Translations under genes and position numbers: made by a program
In this document: piece after piece, positions 45,945 to 53,918 of the stretch
How the letters are laid out: each line of letters opens with the position of its first letter
Numbering within the stretch: the stretch's first letter is position 1
NCBI RefSeq assembly: GCF_024400215.1
Contig: NZ_CP053748.1
Span: 1,550,001-1,614,000 of the forward strand
Direction of reading: 5' to 3'
Origin: Massilia sp. erpn
Lineage (GTDB): Bacteria > Pseudomonadota > Gammaproteobacteria > Burkholderiales > Burkholderiaceae_D
Length of the DNA stretch: 64,000 nt
The notes under the pieces: generated by a model
The model's database searches: none
What the model was told of the DNA's origin: nothing
What the model saw: only the letters and a program-made list of their open reading frames with translations

Positions 45945-48683
45945 TTATTTGTCTTTGCTGATGAACGCGCCGCCGCTGGCCACTTCCATGCGCTGCGGGA
46001 TGCCCAGGCCGCGCGCGAGTTCCGGATGGCTGTACATGCTGCGGAACAGGTAGTCGGCGGTGAAGCGTTCGCCGCGCGCGGTGAAGTGGCCGCCGTCGAC
46101 AAAGTAGTCGCGCCCGCCCGGCATGGCGCGGGCCAGGTCGACCAGCGCGGTACGACGCTGCCGCGCCACATTGACGATGGCGCGGTTGTACATGGCACTG
46201 GCTTTGAGCAGGCCTGACAGGTCGAGGCAGGGATTGTAGAACAGCGCGGTCTGCGCCAGCTGCACGCTGCCCGGCTGCCGCTCATGCTTGGTGGCGCGCG
46301 CCACCGTCATCAGCACCGGCACGATGCCGGCGCTTTGCAGGCGGCCGACGATGGCATCCAGCCGCGCAGCATAACCGTCGGTCATATGCTGGGCGGGATC
46401 GACCACCACCGCGCGCACCGGCGGCTCGCGCAGCGAGACGGTGTTCTTGGCCAGTATCTCGCGCGTCAGCATCCAGCGCGGCAGCGCGGGCTGCGGCGCG
46501 TGGGCCGGTTTCTCATGGCTGCGCGCGGCGCGGCAGATGCCGCTCATATCGTTGAAGCCGGGGTAGATCACCACGGCGGCCGGTTTCAGGCCGATCAGGG
46601 CGCGGTCCACCAGGCGTTCGATATCGTCCAGGGTATAGCCTTCGATGCCGGCGTTCACCACATTCACCGGGCGGCTGGGCATCTGCTGGCGCAGGCGCTG
46701 CTCCAGCAGGCTGGGGAAGGTGTCCTGGTTGGTGGGTGCATAGGCGCCGGAGACGGTGGAGGCGCCCGCCACCACCACGCGCAGCTCGTTGGCTTGCGGC
46801 GCTGCGTCGATTTCCGGACTGCGGAAGCCGAGCGAATTGACTTCGAAGCGGCCGCCATTGGACAGCACGGTGCGCGAGAAATGCGGGCGGTAGGTGGTCA
46901 GCCCCCAATCCTTGTTGAAGGCCATGGCGCCGCTGCCGGTCAGCAGGGAGGCGGCGCTGCGGCCGGTCTTCAGGTAATGGCGCATCTGCAGCGAAGCTTC
47001 GCCCACGGCCAGCAGCGAGAAGGCGACCATGGCGGCGACGGCGAAGCGGCGCGGCCTATGCTCTTCCTGCGCCGCTGCGACGGGCAGCTTGAGCGCTTCC
47101 AGCTCGGCGATCGAGCGCGCTTCCCAGTTTTCCGGCAGATGGCCCAGATAGCTTTCAATCAGCAGCGAGATATCGACGAAGCTGACCGAGTCGCCGTCAA
47201 GGTCGAGGAAGCTGTCCTCGGGCCGCACGTCCTGCACGCCCAGCACCACGCGGTAGGCTTCGATCAGCGAGCACGGCGCCTCCGGCAGTTCTTCGCCCGC
47301 CGCCTGGCGCACCAGCCGCAGCACGGCGCGGTGGTCGACCTTACCCGAGGGGAGCGTCGGCAGCGGATCGAGCACGCGCACTTCGACGGCCGATGCCGGC
47401 AGGCCAAAGCGTTCCAGCAAGGCCTGTTTCAATTCCGCCCGGCCTGCGCGCTGCACCATGGCGACGGCGATCAGCTTGTCGTCGCCACCCACGGCGCCAT
47501 ACACGCCGCGCTGTTCCAGCCAGCGCTCGATCTCATCGAGGCTGATGCGCAGGCCGAGGATTTTCGAGAAGCGGCTCTTGCGGCCCACTATATAGTAGTT
47601 GCCATTGGCCTTGCGGCAGGCCAGGTCGCCCGTGCGCAACTCGGCGGGGCCGGCGCCGCGCGCCAGATCGGCCGCGCTTTCGGCATAGCCCATCATCACA
47701 TTCGGGCCGCGATACACCAGTTCACCGGGCTGGCCGGCGACCGTCACCGGCGTGCCGTCTTCTTCGATCAGTTCAAAGGCGCCGCCGGGCACGGGGACGC
47801 CGATGCAGTCCGGGTTGTCGTGCAGCTGGGCCGGCGGCACATAGGCCATGCGCGGTGCGGCCTCGGTTTGGCCATACATGACGAACATCTGCTTGCCCTG
47901 CGCGCGCGCCCAGTCAGCGTAAGCGAGCACGCGCTCGGCCGGCAGGCGGCCGCCAGCCTGGGTCAGGTAGCGCAACGCGGGATAGCGGCGCTGGCGGAAG
48001 CCGATCCGCTCCAGCACATCGAAGCTGAAAGGCACGCCAGCCAGCGAAGTGGCGCCCTCGGCCTCGAAACGCTGCCAAAACTCGTCCTGGGCCACCGAGT
48101 ATTCGCTCAGCAGCACGGTGGCGCCCACCGCCAGATGGGAATTCAGTACGGACATCCCGTAGGAATAAAACAACGGTAGCGCCGTGATAGCCTTATCCGT
48201 GGCCAAAATGCCCAAATATTCAGCAATGGCTTGGGCATTTTTTTCGATATTTGTCAGCGACAAACGGACCAGTTTCGGGCAGCCCGTGCTGCCCGATGTC
48301 GACAGAAGGAGACAAAGCTCGGGATGCAGGGCTGATTCCCTTGCCCCAGGTAAAGTTTGAAACGCCCAAGCGCCGTCTTCGTTCTCGCGGAACACCAGGC
48401 CGGCCTGGAAAGTATCGGCAATACGGGAATCGCGTGCGGTGGAACCGGGTTCGCCCAGCACCACGGGCCAGCCGCGGCGCAGGCAGGCCAGATAGGCGCA
48501 GACGCATTCGATGCGGTTGGCAGCCTCGACGATAACCAGCTGGCGCGGCCCTTGCAGGGCGGTGGCGGCGCGGTCGGCGGCGGCGGCCAATTGGGCGTAG
48601 GACCAGAAGCAGCCGTCATCGGCCACGATCGCCAGGCGCGTCCCGAAGGATTCCAGCCGTACTGCAAACGTCGTATCCGTCAT
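45945..48683 (-). CDS. Adenylation–carrier–membrane–SGNH hydrolase fusion protein
   Basis: One 912-residue chain carries: an AMP-binding domain (about 1-460) with the core STSGSTGCPK (128-137), YGQTE (270-274), TGD (351-353) and Lys448 (PSGKVD); a carrier domain (about 465-535) with the phosphopantetheine Ser499 in DGDSVSF; one membrane segment (about 547-562); and a periplasmic SGNH domain with GAST (640-643), GFND (709-712) and DGGH (863-866). This equals DltA, DltC and a DltD-like part in one protein. GGAGG lies 7 nt before the ATG. Expected role: activate an amino or fatty acid, load it on the carrier and hand it to MBOAT. The substrate is unknown. Confidence 0.85.
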   Translation of the reverse strand: MTDTTFAVRLESFGTRLAIVADDGCFWSYAQLAAAADRAATALQGPRQLVIVEAANRIECVCAYLACLRRGWPVVLGEPGSTARDSRIADTFQAGLVFRENEDGAWAFQTLPGARESALHPELCLLLSTSGSTGCPKLVRLSLTNIEKNAQAIAEYLGILATDKAITALPLFYSYGMSVLNSHLAVGATVLLSEYSVAQDEFWQRFEAEGATSLAGVPFSFDVLERIGFRQRRYPALRYLTQAGGRLPAERVLAYADWARAQGKQMFVMYGQTEAAPRMAYVPPAQLHDNPDCIGVPVPGGAFELIEEDGTPVTVAGQPGELVYRGPNVMMGYAESAADLARGAGPAELRTGDLACRKANGNYYIVGRKSRFSKILGLRISLDEIERWLEQRGVYGAVGGDDKLIAVAMVQRAGRAELKQALLERFGLPASAVEVRVLDPLPTLPSGKVDHRAVLRLVRQAAGEELPEAPCSLIEAYRVVLGVQDVRPEDSFLDLDGDSVSFVDISLLIESYLGHLPENWEARSIAELEALKLPVAAAQEEHRPRRFAVAAMVAFSLLAVGEASLQMRHYLKTGRSAASLLTGSGAMAFNKDWGLTTYRPHFSRTVLSNGGRFEVNSLGFRSPEIDAAPQANELRVVVAGASTVSGAYAPTNQDTFPSLLEQRLRQQMPSRPVNVVNAGIEGYTLDDIERLVDRALIGLKPAAVVIYPGFNDMSGICRAARSHEKPAHAPQPALPRWMLTREILAKNTVSLREPPVRAVVVDPAQHMTDGYAARLDAIVGRLQSAGIVPVLMTVARATKHERQPGSVQLAQTALFYNPCLDLSGLLKASAMYNRAIVNVARQRRTALVDLARAMPGGRDYFVDGGHFTARGERFTADYLFRSMYSHPELARGLGIPQRMEVASGGAFISKDK

Positions 48684-48772
48684 TTGCCAGCCTCCGCAAC
48701 TGCTGTATTATTTTAGTGTCATAAAGACAATTTAACACCAGCCGTTGTAGCGAAGTCAACAAATCATTTACG

Positions 48773-48801
48773 TTCCATAGTGGTAATTTTGGGTCTATAA
48801 T
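48773..48801 (+). promoter_or_regulatory. Sigma-70 promoter of the cytochrome c gene
   Basis: A perfect -10 TATAAT (48796-48801) is 17 bases from TTCCAT, a weak -35 (48773-48778). Transcription would start about 80 bases before the cytochrome ATG. The gap 48684-48887 also must hold the promoter for the fusion gene on the other strand, which I could not place. Confidence 0.5.
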
Positions 48802-48887
48802 CGCGGGTTTGGCGAGTGATTGCGCGCCGACGTGCAAAAACGAGAACGCCAACCGCCACCAGTTTCGATCTTTGTACTAAGGAAATC

Positions 48888-49433
48888 ATGAGCGACGCAC
48901 ATAACGAACACGAATCCGCTATCAGAACGCCTAAGCAACTCATTGCTGCCGTGGTAGGCTTCTTCCTCATCACTGTTATCGGGATTGCCCTGCTGGTGCA
49001 ATTCGTGACGCAGGAAAAACTCACCGGCCACGGTTCCGACAGCCAGTCATCCGAAGCCCTCGCCGCCCGCCTGAAACCGGTTGGCGACATCGACTACACC
49101 CTGAAAGACAGCAACGCGCCGAAAGTGCTGCAGACCGGCGAAGCCATCTACACCTCCACTTGCGCAGCCTGCCACGGCAGCGGCGCAGCCGGCGCCCCGA
49201 AAGTGGGCGACAACGGCGCCTGGGGCAGCCGTCTGGCCCAAGGCGAAGCCACCATCCTCAAGCACGCCATCGAAGGTCTGCGCGCCATGCCAGCCAAAGG
49301 CGGCAACCCGGATCTGGACGATGTGGAAGTGGCCCGCGCCGTGGTCTTCATGGCCAACAAATCCGGCGGCAACCTGAAAGAACCCGCAGTGCCGGCACCG
49401 GCTGCTGCCCCGGCCGAAGAGAAGAAAGAATAA
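48888..49433 (+). CDS. Membrane-anchored c-type cytochrome (cytochrome c5-like)
   Basis: A 181-residue protein with one N-terminal membrane segment (about 20-42) and a class I cytochrome c domain with the heme motif CAACH. A Met ligand candidate lies in LRAMPAKGG. The C-terminus is Pro/Ala rich. AAGGAA lies before ATG 48888. It carries electrons in the periplasm, probably to a terminal oxidase. Confidence 0.9.
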   Translation: MSDAHNEHESAIRTPKQLIAAVVGFFLITVIGIALLVQFVTQEKLTGHGSDSQSSEALAARLKPVGDIDYTLKDSNAPKVLQTGEAIYTSTCAACHGSGAAGAPKVGDNGAWGSRLAQGEATILKHAIEGLRAMPAKGGNPDLDDVEVARAVVFMANKSGGNLKEPAVPAPAAAPAEEKKE

Positions 49434-49446
49434 ATCTTCGCCGCCA

Positions 49447-49480
49447 TAAAAAAACCGCTCATCCGAGCGGTTTTTTTTTT
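49447..49480. terminator. Intrinsic terminator after the cytochrome c gene
   Basis: Stem AACCGCTC / GAGCGGTT with an ATCC loop and runs of A upstream and ten T downstream. The A run on the left makes it usable from both strands, which suits the convergent peptidase gene. Confidence 0.85.
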
Positions 49481-49510
49481 GCCTTCACCGCCGCAGCGGC
49501 AGCGCTAATC

Positions 49511-49615
49511 AGCCGAGCCCGTGTCCACCATGGGGTCAGCCCCCAATCGGACAAGGTAATCAGCTGAACCCGTGTCCGATCGGTGCCAGGCACCAAGGTG
49601 GACACGGGCTCGGCA
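49511..49615. repeat. Intergenic palindromic repeat, locus A
   Basis: CCGAGCCCGTGTCCACC (49513-49529) and its exact complement (49597-49613) flank a core with GGTGCC-A-GGCACC (49582-49594). The core is shared with three other loci (56343, 59972, 61823). It lies between the convergent cytochrome and peptidase genes. Function unknown. Confidence 0.8.
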
Positions 49616-49621
49616 GTGGGC

Positions 49622-51697
49622 TTACCAGATGATGACGCGGTCTTTCGGGGCCAGGTACATCTTGTCGCCGGGCTTCACGCCAAAGGCGTTGTAGAAGCCG
49701 GGCTGGTTGCGCATGGTGCCGTTAGCGCGGTATTTGCCTGGGGAGTGCGGGTCGGTCTTGATCTGCACGATCTGGGCTTGTTCACGCATCTTGCTGCGCC
49801 ATACCTGAGCGAAGCCCATGAAGAAGCGCTGGTCGCCGGTCAGGCCGTCGATGACCGGCGCTTTCTTGCCTTTCAGGGACAGCTTGTACGCCTTGTAGGC
49901 AATTGCCACGCCGGAGTTGTCGGCGATGTTCTCACCCAGGGTCAGCTCGCCGTTGACGTTGTAGCCTGGCAGCGGGCTGAAGGCGCTGTACTGCTTGACC
50001 AGCTGGCCGGTCTTCTTCTCGAAGTTCTTGTGGTCGGCGGCGCTCCACCAGTCGCGCAGATTGCCGTCGCCGTCGTACTGGGCGCCCTGGTCGTCGAAGC
50101 CGTGGCTGATTTCGTGGCCGATCACGCCGCCGATGGCGCCATAGTTCATGGCGTCATCCGCGTTGGCGTCGAAGAACGGCGGCTGCAGGATCGCGGCCGG
50201 GAAGACGATCTCGTTCATCTCCGGGTTGTAGTAGGCATTGACGGTTTGCGGCGTCATGCCCCACTCGTCGCGGTCGATCGGCTTGCCGAGCTTGTTCAGC
50301 TCCTTGTTGTAGTCGAACTCATTGGAGCGCTTGACGTTGCCCAGCAGGTCGTCGCGCTGCACGTTCAGCGCGGCGTAGTCACGCCATTTGTTCGGGTAGC
50401 CGATCTTGGTGGTGAACTTGGCCAGCTTGGCTTGCGCCTCTTTCTTGGTGGCCGGGGTCATCCAGTCCAGCTTATTGATGCTTTGCTTGTAGGCCAGCAG
50501 CAGGTTCTTCACCAGCTCTTCCATGCGCGCCTTGTTGGCAGCCGGGAAGTGCTGCTCGACGTAGATCTTGCCGATGCTTTCGCCCAGCGCGCCTTCGGTC
50601 ACTTCCACACCGCGCTTCCAGCGTGGACGGTTCTCGGTCACGCCGCTCAGCACCGTGCCGTTGAAGGCGAAGTGGGAATCGACGAAGGGTTTCGACAGAT
50701 AAGGCGCGGCAGAACGCACGGTCTGCCATTGGAAGTAGGACTTCAGGGTTTCCAGCGGGGTGGCGGCCAGCAGGCCATCCAGCGCTTTCAGATAGGTCGG
50801 TTGGCTGACGATCACATAATCGACCTTGCCGGCCAGGCCGGTGGCTTGCAGATAGCTGTTCCAATCAAAGTTGGCCATCAGTTCCGGCAGCTTGTTCAAG
50901 GCGACCTTGTTATAGGCCTTGACCGGGTCGCGCAATTCAACCTTGGTCCATTGGATTTTTGCCAGCTCGGTTTCGAAGGCAACGATGGCCTTGGCGTTGG
51001 CGGCGGCATTGGCGTCGCCGGCCAGAGCCAGCACCTCTTCCACATGCTTGCCATATTTGGCCAGGGTATCGGCCAGCTTGGCGTCGTCGGCTTTCAGATA
51101 GTAGTCGCGGTCGGGCATGCCCAGGCCATCCTGGAAGATGTCGGCCACATACTTGGTCGAATCCTTATTGTCCTGGTGGATGCCGAAGCCGAACGGGGAA
51201 TGCACAAAGTTGCGCGCAGCGGCGGCCAGCAGCAGCGGCAGCTCTTTCTTGTCCTTGATGGCGGCGATACGGTCCAGGTCGGCCTTCACCGGGCTGACTC
51301 CCAGCTGCTCCAGGCGCGCTTCGTCCATGAAGCTGGCATAGAAGTCGCCGATGCGCTTGGCGTCAGCACCGTTGGCCTTGGCGGCTGCTTCTTCGATGAT
51401 GGCGCGCAGCTGCGGCTGAATATCGTCGCGCAGTTTGGCGAACGTGCCCCAGCTCGATTTATCGGCCGGGATTTCGGCAGTGGACAGCCACTTGCCGTTC
51501 AGGTGAACGAAGAAGTCGTCTTGCGAACGCACGGCCGGATCGATGAACTGGGTGTCGATGCCGGAGCCGAGTTTTTTTTCCGCGCTGACGGCCGCCTTGC
51601 TGGCAACAGCGCTGGTGGCGCCTTCTGCCGCAACTGCTGCGCTGGATACGCCAGCCAGCAGGCTCAAGGTCAATGCACTTAACAGATGTCGTTTCAC
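49622..51697 (-). CDS. M13 family zinc metallopeptidase (PepO/neprilysin-like), paralogue 1
   Basis: A 691-residue exported peptidase with a signal peptide (about 1-24), the HEISH zinc site at 528-532 and the third ligand in GENIAD (Glu589), plus the C-terminal VIIW typical of the family. It should cleave small peptides in the periplasm. The start is a GTG at 51697 with AGAGGGG 8 nt upstream; no ATG fits. It and the next gene are tandem paralogues separated by a terminator. Confidence 0.92.
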   Translation of the reverse strand: MKRHLLSALTLSLLAGVSSAAVAAEGATSAVASKAAVSAEKKLGSGIDTQFIDPAVRSQDDFFVHLNGKWLSTAEIPADKSSWGTFAKLRDDIQPQLRAIIEEAAAKANGADAKRIGDFYASFMDEARLEQLGVSPVKADLDRIAAIKDKKELPLLLAAAARNFVHSPFGFGIHQDNKDSTKYVADIFQDGLGMPDRDYYLKADDAKLADTLAKYGKHVEEVLALAGDANAAANAKAIVAFETELAKIQWTKVELRDPVKAYNKVALNKLPELMANFDWNSYLQATGLAGKVDYVIVSQPTYLKALDGLLAATPLETLKSYFQWQTVRSAAPYLSKPFVDSHFAFNGTVLSGVTENRPRWKRGVEVTEGALGESIGKIYVEQHFPAANKARMEELVKNLLLAYKQSINKLDWMTPATKKEAQAKLAKFTTKIGYPNKWRDYAALNVQRDDLLGNVKRSNEFDYNKELNKLGKPIDRDEWGMTPQTVNAYYNPEMNEIVFPAAILQPPFFDANADDAMNYGAIGGVIGHEISHGFDDQGAQYDGDGNLRDWWSAADHKNFEKKTGQLVKQYSAFSPLPGYNVNGELTLGENIADNSGVAIAYKAYKLSLKGKKAPVIDGLTGDQRFFMGFAQVWRSKMREQAQIVQIKTDPHSPGKYRANGTMRNQPGFYNAFGVKPGDKMYLAPKDRVIIW

Positions 51698-51781
51698 TGA
51701 TATTTCCCCTCTAGTTTTAGACAGTGGTTTCTCGGACTTTTGCCGAGCTGACGACTCTAGCACAGCGCGGCAACCATGAAT

Positions 51782-51811
51782 AAAAAAAGACCACGCGATG
51801 TAGTCTTTTTT
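51782..51811. terminator. Terminator between the two M13 peptidase genes
   Basis: AAAAAAAGACCAC and GTAGTCTTTTTT can pair (one mismatch). On the minus strand it ends the second peptidase transcript with a seven-T tail. A further CCGGCTC/GAGCCGG hairpin lies at 51820-51837. Confidence 0.7.
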
Positions 51812-51858
51812 GTAGAGGGCCGGCTCGGTTGAGCCGGTTTTATTCAATGCTTATTCGC

Positions 51859-53886
51859 TTACCAGATAATGACGCGCTGCTCCGGCGCCACGTACATCTT
51901 GTCGCCTTCCTTCACGCCGAAGGCTTCGTAGAAACCGGGCTGGTTCACCACGGTGCCGTTGGCGCGGAACTGGCCCGGCGAATGCGGATCGGTCTTCACC
52001 TGCATGATCTGCTGCGGTTCCAGCATCTTGCTGCGCCATACCTGGCCAAAGCCCATGAAGAAACGCTGCTCGCCGGTCAGGCCATCGATCACCGGCGCCG
52101 CCTTGCCGTTCAGCGACAGCTTGTAAGCCTTGTAGGCGACAGCGATGCCGGAATTGTCGGCGATGTTCTCGCCCAGGGTCAGCTCGCCGTTGACGTTATA
52201 GCCAGGCAGCGGACTGTAGGCGCTGTACTGCTTGACCAGGGCATCGGTCTTGGCCTTGAAGTTGGCCTTGTCCGCGGCCGTCCACCAGTCGCGCAGGTTG
52301 CCGTCGCCGTCGGACTGGCTGCCCTTGTCGTCGAAGCCGTGGCTGATTTCGTGGCCGATCACGGCGCCGATGGCGCCATAGTTGGCCGCATCGTCGGCGC
52401 GCGCGTCGAAGAACGGCGGCTGCAGGATCGCGGCCGGGAACACGATCTCATTGGTGGTGGAACGGTAGTAGGCGTTCACGGTCTGCGGCGTCATGCCCCA
52501 CTCTTCGCGGTCGATCGGCTTGCCCAGCTTGTTCAGATTGCGCTGGAAGGAGAACAGCGAAGCGCGGCGCATATTGCCGGCCAGGTCGCCGGCGGTAAAC
52601 TGCAGGGCCGAGTAGTCGCGCCATTTGTTCGGGTAGGCGATCTTGTAGGTGAACTTGGCCAGCTTGGCTTGCGCTTCCTGCTTGGTTTCCGCTCCCATCC
52701 AGTCCAGCGTGTCGATGCTCTGCTTGTAGGCCGCCAGCAGGTTCTGCACCAGATGCTCCATGCGCTCCTTGCGCTCGGCCGGGAAGTACTTGGCCACATA
52801 CAGCTTGCCCAGGCCTTCACCGATGGCGCCTTCCACCACGCTCACGCCGCGCTTCCAGCGTGGCGGCTGTTCCTTGGTGCCGGAGATGACGGTGCCGTAG
52901 AAGGCGAAGTTCTCTTCGGCGAAAGCCTTGGACAGGTATGGCGCGGCGTCGCGCAGCAGTTGCCACTCGAAGTAGGCTTGCCAGGTGGTGAGCGGGGTGT
53001 CCTGCACAATCTTGTCGAGGGCCGAGAAGTAGCTCGGCTGGCTGACGATCACATAGTCGGTCTTGGCAGAAATGCCGGTGCTGGCCAGCGCGCCTTTCCA
53101 GTCATAGGCAGGCGCCAGCGCGGCCAGTTCGGCGAAGCTCTTCTTGTTGTAGCGCTTGACCGGATCGCGGTTGTCGACCTTGGACCACTGCACTTCGGCC
53201 AGCGCAGTTTCCAGCGCCAGAATCGCTTTCGCCTTGGCTGGCGCGTCCTTGACGCCGGCCAGGCTCAGGATCTTGCCGATATGCGCTTCGTATTGAACAC
53301 GCACATCGGCCAGGCGGGCGTCGTCCTTTTTCAGGTAATAGTCGCGGTCAGGCAGGCCCAGGCCGCTTTGCGACAGGTAGACGGCGTAACGCGTCGATTC
53401 GCGCGCATCCTGGCTGATATAAAAGCCGTACGGCGCGGCCACGCCGATCTGGTTCATGTGGGCGATCAGCGCCGGCAGGCCTTTCTTGTCCTTCAGGCTG
53501 CGGATGCGGCTGAACTCACCGGCCAGCGGGCGCACGCCGGCTTTTTCCAGCTTCGCCTCGTCCATATAGCTGGCGTACAGGTCGGCGATCTTCTGCTCTT
53601 CGGTGCCGGCCTTGTGCTTTTTCGCCTGCAGCTCTTCGATCAGGCCGCGCAGCTGCGGCAGGGTGTCGTCGCGCAGCTTGGCGAAGGAACCCCAGCTCGA
53701 TTTATCGGCCGGGATCACGGCGGTTTTCAGCCACTGGCCATTGAGGTGGTTGAAGAAGTCATCCTGCGCGCGCACGCTGGCGTCGATGTACTGGGTGTCG
53801 ATGCCGGACAGCGGGGCGTCGGCGGCGTGGGCGAAAGCGGCCGCGATGCTCAGGGCCAGGGTCGTCAGCAGATAAGACTTCTTCAC
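51859..53886 (-). CDS. M13 family zinc metallopeptidase (PepO/neprilysin-like), paralogue 2
   Basis: A 675-residue exported peptidase close to paralogue 1 throughout the catalytic domain (HEISH at 512-516, GENIAD). The signal peptide is about residues 1-22. The start is GTG 53886 with GGAGAG upstream, the same start type as paralogue 1. It lies 32 bases downstream of a TonB receptor gene on the same strand and may share its transcript. Confidence 0.92.
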   Translation of the reverse strand: MKKSYLLTTLALSIAAAFAHAADAPLSGIDTQYIDASVRAQDDFFNHLNGQWLKTAVIPADKSSWGSFAKLRDDTLPQLRGLIEELQAKKHKAGTEEQKIADLYASYMDEAKLEKAGVRPLAGEFSRIRSLKDKKGLPALIAHMNQIGVAAPYGFYISQDARESTRYAVYLSQSGLGLPDRDYYLKKDDARLADVRVQYEAHIGKILSLAGVKDAPAKAKAILALETALAEVQWSKVDNRDPVKRYNKKSFAELAALAPAYDWKGALASTGISAKTDYVIVSQPSYFSALDKIVQDTPLTTWQAYFEWQLLRDAAPYLSKAFAEENFAFYGTVISGTKEQPPRWKRGVSVVEGAIGEGLGKLYVAKYFPAERKERMEHLVQNLLAAYKQSIDTLDWMGAETKQEAQAKLAKFTYKIAYPNKWRDYSALQFTAGDLAGNMRRASLFSFQRNLNKLGKPIDREEWGMTPQTVNAYYRSTTNEIVFPAAILQPPFFDARADDAANYGAIGAVIGHEISHGFDDKGSQSDGDGNLRDWWTAADKANFKAKTDALVKQYSAYSPLPGYNVNGELTLGENIADNSGIAVAYKAYKLSLNGKAAPVIDGLTGEQRFFMGFGQVWRSKMLEPQQIMQVKTDPHSPGQFRANGTVVNQPGFYEAFGVKEGDKMYVAPEQRVIIW

Positions 53887-53918
53887 TTGTATTCTCTCCG
53901 TTTGAATTATCAGTTCGA

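Noticed and set aside
46284..48179. Long open frame antisense to the adenylation/SGNH fusion
   Set aside because: Composition is dominated by His, Gln, Ala and Gly, as expected for the reverse frame of a GC-rich gene. The fusion on the other strand has clear motifs.
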